DNA from: Methylobacterium sp. J-030
GTDB lineage: Bacteria; Pseudomonadota; Alphaproteobacteria; Rhizobiales; Beijerinckiaceae
DNA length: 44,548 bases
Reading direction: 5' to 3'
NCBI RefSeq assembly: GCF_022829545.1
Contig: NZ_JAKSYM010000171.1
Location: forward strand, 1-44,548
Position 1 is the stretch's first letter, and the number at the start of each line of letters is the position of its first letter. This document shows, piece by piece, positions 9,194 through 17,267 of the stretch. Under the pieces are notes generated by a model. That model did no database searches. It saw only the letters and a program-made list of their open reading frames with translations, and was not told the DNA's origin. A program made the position numbers and the translations under genes.

Positions 9194-10618
9194 TCAGTGT
9201 GAGATCGCTTCCAGGGACCTGCCCCGCGTCTCGATGCCGAGGATGCCCACGCTCGCCGCGGCGATGACGAAGGAGCCGGCGCCCAGGGCGAACACGCCGC
9301 CGTGACCGAGCGTCGGCAGGATGAGCCCGATGACGTAGGGGCCGATCAGCGAGCCGACGCGGCCGACGGCCGAGGCGCAGCCGGCTCCGGTCGCGCGTGC
9401 ACGGGTCGGGTAGAGCTCGGGCGTGTAGGCGTAAAGGACCGACCACATGCCGAACAGGAAGAACTGCATCATCAGCCCGAACGCGATGAGCCAGCCGAAG
9501 CTCGGGGAATGCCCGTACAGGTAGGCTGCCACGGCGCTACCCAGCAGCATCAGGACGGCGGTCGGCTTGCGGCCCCAGCGTTCGACGAGGATGGCCGAGG
9601 CGATGAAGCCCGGCACGCCCGCGAGCGAGATCAGGATCGTGTAGGTCACCGATTTGGCGACGCTGTAGCCCGCATCCTGCAGCAGAGCTCCAAGCCAGGT
9701 GGTGAGCCCGTAGAAGCCCAGCAGTGCGAAGAACCACGTCAGCCAGATCATGACCGTGCGGCTGGCGTAGCCCGGGCTCCAGAGTTCAAGGAACGAGAAG
9801 CGGCGCTCGCCCTGAGCCTGCTCGGGCAGGACCTCCGGCTCGGACAGCGCCCGGCCGTCGAGGCGCGCGGCCACCTTCGTCTCGATGGTCGCCATCACGC
9901 GGTCGGCCTCGTCGTGCCGTCCGCGGTCCGCGAGCCATCGCGGCGACTCCGGCACGAGGAAGCGGATCACGAACAGGAACAGGGCCGGCACGGCCTGCGC
10001 CAGGAAGACGGCACGCCAGTCGAAGTAGCTCAACAGGACGTAGCTGAGGCAGCCCGCCGCGATGAAGCCGAGCGGCCAGAAGCCCTCCATGACCGCGAGG
10101 TAGCGGCCGCGCTTATTTGTCGGCAGGAACTCCGACACGATGGCCAGGGCCACCGGGAACTCCATGCCCATGCCGAACCCGAGGAGCAGGCGGGCGTAGC
10201 CGAGCATGGTCGCGTCAGGCGCGTAGGCGCACCACGCGCTGCCCAAGCCCCAGAATATCATGCTGATCTGGAAGACGAGCTTCCGGCCGAAGCGGTCGGC
10301 GAGCATCCCGGAGAGCGCCGCGCCGGCGAACATACCGATGAAGCTCATGCTCGACAGGAGCCCGGCCTGGGCCGTCGAGAGCCCGAACTCCGTCTTGATC
10401 GAGCCGAGCAGAAAGGTGAGCGAGCCGAGGTCGATCGAGTCGAAGAACCAGGCCGTCGCGATGATGAGAAAGATATTGCGCTGGAATTGGGTCATCGGCA
10501 GGCGCTCGAGGCGCGCCGCGATCACCGCGCTCGACCCGCTCGCAACGCGGGCGGGGGTGCCGGTCGTAGCGCGTTCCGGCAGCACGTCGCCGGCGGGTAT
10601 CGCGATTTGCCCTACCAT
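9194..10618 (-). CDS. MFS transporter, sugar porter/aromatic acid:H+ symporter-like
   Basis: 474 residues, twelve predicted helices in two blocks with a cytoplasmic loop around 210-250. The loop 2-3 signature GMLADRFGRKLVFQ and its second-half counterpart ERWGRKPTAVL, plus PESPRWLADRGRHDEA after helix 6, are hallmarks of MFS proteins of the NiaP/AAHS type that import aromatic or other organic acids with protons. Start at 10618 follows GGGAGGCAGGAG; a reading to 10915 would overlap the divergent regulator. Divergent to the GntR gene, its probable regulator. Confidence 0.88.
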   Translation of the reverse strand: MVGQIAIPAGDVLPERATTGTPARVASGSSAVIAARLERLPMTQFQRNIFLIIATAWFFDSIDLGSLTFLLGSIKTEFGLSTAQAGLLSSMSFIGMFAGAALSGMLADRFGRKLVFQISMIFWGLGSAWCAYAPDATMLGYARLLLGFGMGMEFPVALAIVSEFLPTNKRGRYLAVMEGFWPLGFIAAGCLSYVLLSYFDWRAVFLAQAVPALFLFVIRFLVPESPRWLADRGRHDEADRVMATIETKVAARLDGRALSEPEVLPEQAQGERRFSFLELWSPGYASRTVMIWLTWFFALLGFYGLTTWLGALLQDAGYSVAKSVTYTILISLAGVPGFIASAILVERWGRKPTAVLMLLGSAVAAYLYGHSPSFGWLIAFGLMMQFFLFGMWSVLYAYTPELYPTRARATGAGCASAVGRVGSLIGPYVIGLILPTLGHGGVFALGAGSFVIAAASVGILGIETRGRSLEAISH

Positions 10619-10784
10619 CTCCTGCCTCCCTGCATTTCTGGTATGTGCGGGATGTTCATGCAGGATACTTCTGATCGGCGCAAGATATATCAGGCGTATG
10701 CCCTTGCGCAGGAATAGGCCTCGCACCATGCAAATCCACGGTGCCGCGGTGCGCGGAACGGCCAGGGCAAGGGGGTTGTCGGCC
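10619..10784. promoter_or_regulatory. Divergent MFS/GntR control region with candidate operator
   Basis: 165 bases separate the two divergent starts. The near-palindrome AGATATATCA at 10683-10692 matches the perfect TGATATATCA at 9111-9120 in nine of ten positions. FCD-type GntR regulators usually bind short AT-centred dyads in exactly such divergent regions, so this is a candidate autoregulatory operator. Confidence 0.45.
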
Positions 10785-11537
10785 ATGAACTTCGTGACCG
10801 GAAAGACCACGTCGGTCCGTGCTGCACCACGTGGCGAGAAGAGGGCGAGGAAGGCCTTCGAGGGGGCGCTCGAAGCGACCGCTGACCGTGAAGACCTACC
10901 CGATCTGACGCTCACGGACCGAGCCTACCAAGAATTGGAGGAGCTGATCACGACGCTCGTCCTCCCGCCCGGCATGGTGCTCGGCGAGCAGAACCTGGTT
11001 CAGCGCCTCGGGATCGGCCGCACCCCGATTCGGGAAGCCCTGCAGCGTCTCGCCCGCGACGGCCTCGTCGTGGTCATGCCGAGGCGCGGCATCCTCGTCT
11101 CCGACATCAACATACGCACCCAGCTGCGCTTGCTAGAGACCCGCCGCGTGCTGGAGCGCCTGATCGCCCGCCTCGCCGCGGAACGGTCCACCAAGGAGGA
11201 GCGCGAGGTCTTCGCCGGCCTCGCGCAGGACATGCGCGAGGCGGCCACGGCGTCGGACGACCTGGCGTTCATGCGCCTCGACCGTCAATTCAACGACCTG
11301 ATCGCGACGGCCTCGCGCAATGAGTTCGCGGTGCGCGCGCTGGAGAGCATGGCGGGCCTGTCCCGGCGCTTCTGGTACCAGCACTACAAGCAGGCCGCCG
11401 ATCTGCCGCTGGCCGCAAACCTCCACGCCGACGTCTGCGAGGCGGTCGCGCGCCGTGACGTCGATGCCGCCGGCGCCGCCTCGGACAAGCTCGTCGATTA
11501 CATCGAGAGCTTCGCCCGCAAGACGCTCGACGTCTAG
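10785..11537 (+). CDS. GntR-family (FCD subfamily) transcriptional regulator
   Basis: 250 residues. The winged HTH occupies about 45-110 (LGEQNLVQRLGIGRTPIREALQRLARDGLV, then MPRRGILVSDI). The all-helical FCD effector domain follows (RLLETRRVLERLIARLAA, D-x-x-F at LDRQFNDLI, and a histidine in LHADVCEAVARRD). FCD regulators sense small organic acids and usually repress adjacent catabolic genes. The start at 10785 has GGGGG upstream; 10728 is an alternative. Divergent from the MFS gene, which is the likely target. Confidence 0.88.
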   Translation: MNFVTGKTTSVRAAPRGEKRARKAFEGALEATADREDLPDLTLTDRAYQELEELITTLVLPPGMVLGEQNLVQRLGIGRTPIREALQRLARDGLVVVMPRRGILVSDINIRTQLRLLETRRVLERLIARLAAERSTKEEREVFAGLAQDMREAATASDDLAFMRLDRQFNDLIATASRNEFAVRALESMAGLSRRFWYQHYKQAADLPLAANLHADVCEAVARRDVDAAGAASDKLVDYIESFARKTLDV

Positions 11538-11676
11538 TCGACGCCAAGCGCGACTGGACGGCCGAGGTGGTCGCTCGGCTCCCCTACGAGAGCGGCTCGT
11601 GCGCCGGGCCGCCGGATTGCGGCGGCCGTCGATCGACGCGGACCGGGCGGGACGAGCCGCACCGGCGCGGAAGTGC

Positions 11677-11871
11677 TCAGCGGCCCTCGCGCGGCACGTC
11701 GGCGAAGGGCAGCGTCATGCGACGACGGCCGAGCGGGTCGTAGACGTCGACGGCCCAGCCCACCCAGGCGTCGTGTGCGTCCCCTCGGTAAGACGCGCGG
11801 CGTAGTGCCGGCGGCTCGCTGGGCGTCCGGTCGCCCCGGACAGGCTTCGATGTTCGGGATGGGTCGTTCAT
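11677..11871 (-). CDS. Small hypothetical protein
   Basis: 64 residues, charged and Arg/Pro-rich, with a C-terminal segment HDAWVGWAVDVYDPLGRRRMTL that looks folded. No family recognised and no clear ribosome site at 11871, so the start is uncertain. It lies downstream of two other minus-strand orphan genes. Confidence 0.4.
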   Translation of the reverse strand: MNDPSRTSKPVRGDRTPSEPPALRRASYRGDAHDAWVGWAVDVYDPLGRRRMTLPFADVPREGR

Positions 11872-11991
11872 GGGGTGCTCACGCGATCTCGCCGGATCGA
11901 ACGGCGAAAAGCCGCCCCTCGGGATTGAAGAGCGGCGCTGGTGAGGCCCGGCCACGAGGGCGATGAGGCGACCCGCGGCCGGGCCGGCGGA

Positions 11992-12435
11992 TCAGGACGA
12001 GCGGCGCTCCAAGCGCTCGATCGCCTCGCCGCACGTGTCGAACGCGATGCCGATCCGTGCGGCCAGCTCGCGGGCCACGCTGGCGCCGAAGGTCTCGTAG
12101 GCCTCGACGACGAGCTCGCGCATGGCCTCGGGGTCCGCGTCCGCGGCGTCGTCCGCCACCGGTGCCGGCATCACGCCGAGCGCCCGGTCGAGGCAGAGCT
12201 GCGCCAGGACGATGCGGCTGCGATTGACCTTCTCCCACCGCACGTTGTGACGCCGCTTGCTCGCGGCTTTCAGCAGGCGCTGCGAGAACGACATCAGCTC
12301 GGTCGGACGGATCAGCGCCGCGATGGCCGGCAGGAGGTCGGGGGCGGGCGGCTCGATCGTGCTCACCGCGTCCTTGAGACTGCCGAAGGGCGGGAAGTGG
12401 ACGACACCGCCGCCGGAGATATGGGCGTACGTCAT
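11992..12435 (-). CDS. Hypothetical protein, second of a coupled pair
   Basis: 147 residues. The ATG at 12435 has GGGAGG upstream and overlaps the preceding stop as ATGA. The protein is helical and charged with no recognised domain; the N-terminal GGGVVHFPPFGSLKDAV stretch could be a beta hairpin. Pairing with the preceding gene suggests a two-protein unit of an integrated element. Confidence 0.6.
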   Translation of the reverse strand: MTYAHISGGGVVHFPPFGSLKDAVSTIEPPAPDLLPAIAALIRPTELMSFSQRLLKAASKRRHNVRWEKVNRSRIVLAQLCLDRALGVMPAPVADDAADADPEAMRELVVEAYETFGASVARELAARIGIAFDTCGEAIERLERRSS

Positions 12436-12731
12436 GCGCGCCTCCCGGTGTTCGTCAGCAGCTCGCCCTCGATTGCGGCGAGCAGCGCGAGGCGCAGGGC
12501 GCGCAGAGTTGGCACGCGCTCGACCTCGGGATCCTCGATCCGCAGGGCGTCGAGCGCGGCCTGCCGTCCGTCGATCGGCGCCTCGCGGGCGTCCGGATCG
12601 GCCGCGCGCATGGCGGCGATGGCGTTGGTCACGGGGCCGAACTGTCGGTTCGGCCCCTCTCGTAATAAGCGCTGCGGTGCGTCGGTAACGGGTAATAAGG
12701 GCGTGCGCGTGCTATAGGCGTGGGTAGCCAT
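12432..12731 (-). CDS. Hypothetical protein, first of a coupled pair
   Basis: 99 residues from the ATG at 12731, which has AGGATG 6 bases upstream; the longer reading to 12815 has no ribosome site. Helical, Arg/Leu/Ala-rich, no known domain. Its stop overlaps the start of the next gene. It is divergent from the small ribbon-helix-helix gene at 12822. Confidence 0.55.
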   Translation of the reverse strand: MATHAYSTRTPLLPVTDAPQRLLREGPNRQFGPVTNAIAAMRAADPDAREAPIDGRQAALDALRIEDPEVERVPTLRALRLALLAAIEGELLTNTGRRA

Positions 12732-12804
12732 GAACAGCATCCTCCAGATGCGGTTGGTGGTGAGGGCCGTGCCGGAAGTTGCCTCTTCCGCGCGGCCCGC
12801 TTTT

Positions 12805-12854
12805 CTGATACCCAAAAAGTTATGTGGATGTCAATTCCTGATACCCAGAAAAAG
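12805..12854. repeat. Direct repeat CTGATACCCA at the RHH gene start
   Basis: CTGATACCCAAAAAG (12805-12819) recurs as CTGATACCCAGAAAAAG (12838-12854), 33 bases start to start, about three helical turns. The pair flanks the start codon of the small ribbon-helix-helix gene, a typical position for autoregulatory RHH operator half-sites. Confidence 0.45.
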
Positions 12855-13028
12855 CGCGGACGACCGGCGACGGGCGTGACACCGCATCAGGGGGTCCGCA
12901 TGTCTGACGAGCTTCTCGCGGGGGTCGAGGCGTGGCGCGATGCGCAGTCGGATCCGAAGCCGTCTCGCGCCGAAGCCATCCGCCGCATCCTGACCGATCA
13001 CCTCCGCGCGAAGGGCTTCCTGAAGTAG
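12822..13028 (+). CDS. Small ribbon-helix-helix-type DNA-binding protein
   Basis: 68 residues. The basic arm KKRGRPATG precedes GVRMSDELLAGVEAWRDAQ and PSRAEAIRRILTDHL, a beta-strand plus two helices arrangement seen in Arc/CopG-like proteins. Start at 12822 or 12828; neither has a strong ribosome site, and an internal ATG at 12900 would drop the basic arm. Probably a DNA-binding regulator or an orphan antitoxin. Confidence 0.65.
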   Translation: MWMSIPDTQKKRGRPATGVTPHQGVRMSDELLAGVEAWRDAQSDPKPSRAEAIRRILTDHLRAKGFLK

Positions 13029-13071
13029 TCTGTGGCGCGACTGATCTGCGTCTCACCCTGCCTGTGCCTCC

Positions 13072-13617
13072 ATGCCTCGCCCCGCACCCACCTTCGCCCT
13101 CCGCTTTCCTATCGCGGACATCCCGGATCTGGCGGCGCGCTACCAGTACGCTGACGAGAGCGCCGCGATGACGTCCGGTCGGGCGATCGCAGCCGGCGAG
13201 CACACCCGCGCAAACCTGACGACCATTCACCGCTGGAAGACCAAGGGACGAGGCCGCTCGCGGCTCGGCTGGAACACCGACGTCGAGATCGCTGATGCGC
13301 TGGCGCTCGCCGTCGCCGCGAAGACGGATCGGGCGGCCGCATCGGTGCTGTGTGGCCTCGCCGGAGTGAAGTTGCCGGTCGCTTCCGCCGTCCTGATGGC
13401 CATCGACCCGGCGAGGTATACGATCATCGACGTGCGCGCGCTGGACTCCCTCGGGGCGCTCGGCAATCGGATCGACCTCAGGCTCTATCTCACCTACCTC
13501 CATTTCTGCCGCGCGCTCGCGTTCGAGGCCGGGACATCGCTGCGCACCTTGGACCGAGCCTTGTGGCAGTGGTCGAAGAGATACGGGTCAGCCGTCGTCC
13601 GCGATGACGACAGCTGA
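13072..13617 (+). CDS. Hypothetical protein with HhH-GPD-like segment
   Basis: 181 residues. The stretch ASVLCGLAGVKLPVASAVLMAIDPARYTIIDVRALDSLG (about 90-128) resembles the helix-hairpin-helix core of DNA glycosylases (LxGVGxxxASAxL...xPIxDxRA). No catalytic Lys/Asp pair can be assigned with certainty. It lies just upstream of the HigBA-like pair and defence cluster. A DNA-base excision or DNA-binding role is inferred, not shown. Confidence 0.65.
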   Translation: MPRPAPTFALRFPIADIPDLAARYQYADESAAMTSGRAIAAGEHTRANLTTIHRWKTKGRGRSRLGWNTDVEIADALALAVAAKTDRAAASVLCGLAGVKLPVASAVLMAIDPARYTIIDVRALDSLGALGNRIDLRLYLTYLHFCRALAFEAGTSLRTLDRALWQWSKRYGSAVVRDDDS

Positions 13618-13686
13618 GGGTTCGGCGTAGGCACCGGGTAGCATCACGCCCATGTGCGCTATCGGGCGATCATCACGCAGCGCGCC

Positions 13687-13720
13687 ATAGGTCGTTGACC
13701 GATATCGGTCGATGACCTAT
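13687..13720. promoter_or_regulatory. 34-bp palindromic operator of the toxin-antitoxin pair
   Basis: A near-perfect inverted repeat: outer arms ATAGGTC / GACCTAT and inner core GACCGATATCGGTC, separated by 3-base spacers that are the only mismatches. It ends 9 bases before the toxin start at 13730. Type II antitoxins with HTH domains typically bind such sites to repress their own operon. Confidence 0.75.
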
Positions 13721-13729
13721 ATCGGGGCC

Positions 13730-14074
13730 ATGACGACGCCGCTGCACGAGACCCACGAGACGACGGCCTTCATGACCCGCTGCGGGCGGCTCGGCCTGAC
13801 CGAGGCTGACCGTGACGACATGGTGCTGCAGGTTGCCCGCGACCCGAGCGATGGGGCGCTCGTCAAGGGTTCGGGCGGCCTGCGCAAGGTGCGGTGGGGC
13901 GGACCGGGCGGCTACCGTATCCTGGTGGCGTACTTCGACAATCACTCGCCGGCCGTCCTCATGGCGATCCTGGCGAAGAACGAGCAGGCAAACTTCACGG
14001 CGGCTCAGATCAAGGCACTCCACGCACAGATCAAAGCGGTCAAGGACGCTCGCCGCGAGCGGCAGAACGAGTGA
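13730..14074 (+). CDS. RelE/HigB-like toxin
   Basis: 114 residues. The strand-rich core GSGGLRKVRWGGPGGYRILVAYFD and the motif LMAILAKNEQANFTAAQIKAL match RelE/ParE-superfamily toxins of the HigB type, which cleave ribosome-bound mRNA. The start at 13730 is preferred because an ATG at 13712 would lie inside the palindrome. The antitoxin gene follows 57 bases later, the toxin-first order of HigBA systems. Confidence 0.8.
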   Translation: MTTPLHETHETTAFMTRCGRLGLTEADRDDMVLQVARDPSDGALVKGSGGLRKVRWGGPGGYRILVAYFDNHSPAVLMAILAKNEQANFTAAQIKALHAQIKAVKDARRERQNE

Positions 14075-14131
14075 GACGACCTGAACCCTGGAGCCGGCCG
14101 ACGCCGGCACTCTTTGTTTTGGTGGTCTATC

Positions 14132-14476
14132 ATGGTTGACGTTACTGGCGAGATCTTCACCGATCTCATGGAAGGTTTCGAGCAGATCCGAAGGCACGAT
14201 GCGGGAACCCCGGATCACGGACTTCGCATCCACCTGCCCAAGACGGTCGACGTAGCGGCGATCCGAAAACGCACCGGCAACTCGCAGCCCGTGTTCGCCG
14301 GCAGCATCGGCGTGCCGGTCGATACCGTCCGGCAGTGGGAGCAGGGCCGCAGGCAGCCGAAGGGCGCCGCGCTGGTCCTGCTGGCGATGCTGGAGAAGAA
14401 CCCCCGCCTCGTCGAGGAAACGCTCGGCATAGGCTCATTCGAACCCGGCAGCGCCACTGCGGCGCCGGCGGGATAA
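14132..14476 (+). CDS. HigA/NadS-like antitoxin with C-terminal Xre HTH
   Basis: 114 residues. The HTH lies at about 40-95: VDVAAIRKRTGNSQPVFAGSIGVPVDTVRQWEQGRRQPKGAALVLL, the pattern of HigA/NadS antitoxins. The N-terminal part (EIFTDLMEGFEQIRRH) is the usual toxin-contacting segment. Start ATG at 14132 follows GGTGGT. It probably neutralises the upstream toxin and binds the 34-bp palindrome. Confidence 0.8.
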   Translation: MVDVTGEIFTDLMEGFEQIRRHDAGTPDHGLRIHLPKTVDVAAIRKRTGNSQPVFAGSIGVPVDTVRQWEQGRRQPKGAALVLLAMLEKNPRLVEETLGIGSFEPGSATAAPAG

Positions 14477-14511
14477 CCACGCCACTCGGCGATCACTCGC
14501 GGACCGACATC

Positions 14512-15684
14512 ATGCCCTCCACCCTTCTGCCCCGCCTGATCTCGTGCGACGAATCCGGATTCAGCGGCAACGACATGCTCGGCTCCGGACAGCCGTTCTT
14601 CAGCTACGCATCGCACGACCTTGATCTGCACGAGGCAGACGAACTTCTAAAGGAGGCTCGAACGCGGTTTCCGGTTCAGATGCCGGAGCTCAAGGCCTGG
14701 AAGCTGATGAAGTCGCCGCGTGGACGCGAGCTGTTGTCGTTCGTTCTTGACAGATTGGACGGGCGATACATCGCAACGATCTACGATAAGCGGATGAGTT
14801 TGGCGTGTAAGCTGTTCGAATACATCTACGAACCCGTTCTCGCGAAGAACAGTCTTCTCTTCTACGAGAACGGGCTTCATCTATTCGTCGCCAACTATCT
14901 CTATATGCAGATGCTGGCAAAGGGCGCGTCCGCGGAGGCCACGGCCGCCGAGTTCGAGTCGTTCATGCGTACGCTCGATCCCACGGCGGCGCCGACGCTA
15001 TTCGGTAGTGCTGACGGCGCCGGTGCCGATCCGCTACTCGGTCAAATTCTACGCTTCGCGAGGGGCTACAACGTCGTCATCGCAAACGAGACCCGCGCGC
15101 TCGGCCGCTCCAAGGCAGGCAAGTGGGTGTTGGATCTTTCGATATCTGCGGTCGCGAGCCATCTGCGCGATTGGGGCGGCCGGTATCCGCTTCTCGACGT
15201 GGTGTGCGATGACTCGAAGCCGATCAAGGATCTAAGCAATGCGTTCGACAACATGATCGGCCGTACGGACGAGGCATTCATGGAGTTGGGCGGAAAGCGA
15301 AGTAGATTGACATGGAACATGGTGAGACCCGTCCGCTTCGCTTCATCGAAGACGCATGCCGGCATCCAAATCGCAGATCTTCTCGCGGGAGCTGCAGCGA
15401 TTGTCCCGGTAGCCGCGAGCCGGCCCGATCTCGCGACGATCGCGGAGCGTGCCGAGCAACACCTCAACGAGGAATGTTTGGCGCCCGACATGACTAGGAT
15501 CGACCTCGACCAAGACCACGCACTCGTCAACTGGCTTATCCTAGAGGATTTGGCTTCGCGAGCCGACGTCGGAGCGGATCCACTGATCGGAATGGCGGCG
15601 ATGTACGATGTGGTCCGGCGGACTGTTCCTGACGCTCGAAGAGCCATGGGACTCGACCAGGCACGTCAGCCCTCGATCGTCTAA
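14512..15684 (+). CDS. DUF3800 domain protein (predicted nuclease)
   Basis: 390 residues. DUF3800 hallmarks are present: CDESG at 12-16 near the N-terminus (predicted metal-binding Asp/Glu of an RNase H-like fold) and GIQIADLLAGAAA in the C-terminal third. DUF3800 proteins are often found in phage-defence neighbourhoods. The start at 14512 lies 35 bases after the antitoxin stop; ribosome site weak. Its stop overlaps the convergent Vsr gene by 4 bases. Confidence 0.8.
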   Translation: MPSTLLPRLISCDESGFSGNDMLGSGQPFFSYASHDLDLHEADELLKEARTRFPVQMPELKAWKLMKSPRGRELLSFVLDRLDGRYIATIYDKRMSLACKLFEYIYEPVLAKNSLLFYENGLHLFVANYLYMQMLAKGASAEATAAEFESFMRTLDPTAAPTLFGSADGAGADPLLGQILRFARGYNVVIANETRALGRSKAGKWVLDLSISAVASHLRDWGGRYPLLDVVCDDSKPIKDLSNAFDNMIGRTDEAFMELGGKRSRLTWNMVRPVRFASSKTHAGIQIADLLAGAAAIVPVAASRPDLATIAERAEQHLNEECLAPDMTRIDLDQDHALVNWLILEDLASRADVGADPLIGMAAMYDVVRRTVPDARRAMGLDQARQPSIV

Positions 15685-16118
15685 GCATCTGCCGCCGACC
15701 TGTCCTTTCTTACGGAGCCGAGGAAGGTACGCAGGGTCGACGACAGGATCTCGGGGTCGCGCGTTTCGCATTCCCAGATCGTCAGCACGTCCCACCCGGC
15801 AGCGCGCAGCTCCCGTTCGTTGCGGGCATCGCGCTCGACGTTTCGGGCGAACTTGGCCTGCCAGAACTCGATGCGCGTCTTGGGCGTCGATGCCTTCCGA
15901 CAGCCAGGATGGCGATGCCAGAAGCAGCCGTGCACGAATATCGCCTTGCGCCGGCTGGGGAACACGAGATCCGGACTGCCGCGTAGATCGCGGCGATGTA
16001 GCCTGAACCGGTAGCCGAGCGCGTGCGCCAGCTTGCGGACCCTCATCTCGGGGGTAGTGTCCTTGCCGCGCACGTTCCCCATCAGCCGTGAGCGGTCGGT
16101 CGGCGAAAGGCGGTCCAT
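15681..16118 (-). CDS. vsr: Very short patch repair endonuclease
   Basis: 145 residues, the usual length. Motifs: SRLMGNVRGKDTTPEMRVRKLAHALGYRFRLH, GSPDLVF (catalytic Asp50), FVHGCFWHRHPGC (61-73) with zinc and Mg ligands, and AGWDVLTIWECE. Vsr nicks 5' of the T in T:G mismatches that arise by deamination of 5-methylcytosine, and so accompanies C5 methyltransferases. The methyltransferase gene lies 1.8 kb away at 17936-19003. Divergent from the DUF262 gene with 45 bases between starts. Confidence 0.93.
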   Translation of the reverse strand: MDRLSPTDRSRLMGNVRGKDTTPEMRVRKLAHALGYRFRLHRRDLRGSPDLVFPSRRKAIFVHGCFWHRHPGCRKASTPKTRIEFWQAKFARNVERDARNERELRAAGWDVLTIWECETRDPEILSSTLRTFLGSVRKDRSAADA

Positions 16119-16163
16119 GTGCGACGGCCTCGGCAGGCAGCTTGGTGGCAGCGGAGATCAACG

Positions 16164-17267
16164 GTGAAGACCAAGGACGAGATCGACGAGGCCGAGCGGC
16201 AGATCCGCACCGTGCAGCAGGTCGTCGACTACACCGTCCGGGAATACCCGGTCGAGGTGCTGGTCGAGAAGCACCTGACCGGCAAGCTGGCGGGCGAGAA
16301 CGAAATTTTTGTCCCCGACTATCAGCGCGATCTGGTCTGGGAAGACAAGCGGCAATCGAAGTTCATCGAGTCGCTGCTGATCGGCCTGCCCGTGCCGTAC
16401 CTGTTCGTGGCCGACGTGGGCAACGAGGATCCCGACCTCGAAGGACGGTTAGAGATAGTCGACGGCACGCAGCGCATCCGGACTCTGGCACGATTCCTCA
16501 CTGGCGAACTGGTCCTCGACGGCCTTGAGAAGCTTCCGGGCCTCAACGGATTCACGTTTGGCGACATGCTCGCATCGCGGCAGCGTCGGTTCGGCCGCAT
16601 CACTTTGCGCCTCATTGAGCTGACCGAGAAGGCGGATGAGGAGACGCGTCGAGATATGTTCGACCGGATCAACACCGGCCCAGTCCGACTAAACGACATG
16701 GAAAGCAGACGCGGCCGGATGCCCGGGCCCTTCGTAGACCTCGTTCGAGAAGTCGCTCGGCAGGAAGCCTTCAAGGCGCTTGCACCCTTGTCCGAAGCTG
16801 CTGAGAAGCGCTTTGAGCGGGAAGAGTTGGCAGCCCGCTTCTTCGCATACATGGACGACTATTCCACCTTCGGCCAAACGGAGTCTGGCAAGGTCGTGTC
16901 TCTTTTCGTCGACGATTATGCGAGGCGAGCGAACGCCGCGATGCTCGCCGAGGGTCCGGGCGGTCCGACTGAGGCTCGATTGCGAGCCGCATGGGAGGGC
17001 ATGATACGCTTCGTATCCGAGATTCTACCAAACGGCTTTCGGAAGAGCCCGAGCGCGAAGTCGACGCCGCGGGTGCGGTTCGAGGCGATCGCCGTCGGGA
17101 TCGCGCTGGCTATGCAGAAGGACCCGGCTCTACCCGGCACCTGGGACCTTGTTTCGCATCTGAGCAAACCTGAATTCCGCGAACTGACGACGTCCGATGC
17201 TGCCAACAACCGCAACCGGGTAACCGGTCGGATCGAATACGTTCGCGATCGGCTTCTCGGCCGATGA
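16164..17267 (+). CDS. DUF262 (GmrSD N-terminal-like) protein
   Basis: 367 residues from a GTG at 16164 with GGAG 8 bases upstream. DUF262 motifs: VPDYQRDLVWEDKRQSKFIESLLIGLPVPYLFV (50-82) and EIVDGTQRIRTLARFL (98-112), where DGTQR replaces the common DGQQR. MFDRINTGPVRLNDMESRR is the further conserved loop. DUF262 is a ParB-like NTP-binding domain found in the type IV enzyme GmrSD and several defence systems. No HNH (DUF1559/GmrD) nuclease domain follows; instead the next gene, overlapping by ATGA, encodes a HEPN nuclease. The two probably act as a complex. Confidence 0.85.
   Translation: MKTKDEIDEAERQIRTVQQVVDYTVREYPVEVLVEKHLTGKLAGENEIFVPDYQRDLVWEDKRQSKFIESLLIGLPVPYLFVADVGNEDPDLEGRLEIVDGTQRIRTLARFLTGELVLDGLEKLPGLNGFTFGDMLASRQRRFGRITLRLIELTEKADEETRRDMFDRINTGPVRLNDMESRRGRMPGPFVDLVREVARQEAFKALAPLSEAAEKRFEREELAARFFAYMDDYSTFGQTESGKVVSLFVDDYARRANAAMLAEGPGGPTEARLRAAWEGMIRFVSEILPNGFRKSPSAKSTPRVRFEAIAVGIALAMQKDPALPGTWDLVSHLSKPEFRELTTSDAANNRNRVTGRIEYVRDRLLGR

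Noticed and set aside
9302..10717. 471-codon plus-strand frame opposite the MFS gene
   Set aside because: Charged low-complexity reading of a reverse-complemented membrane protein; no start signal.
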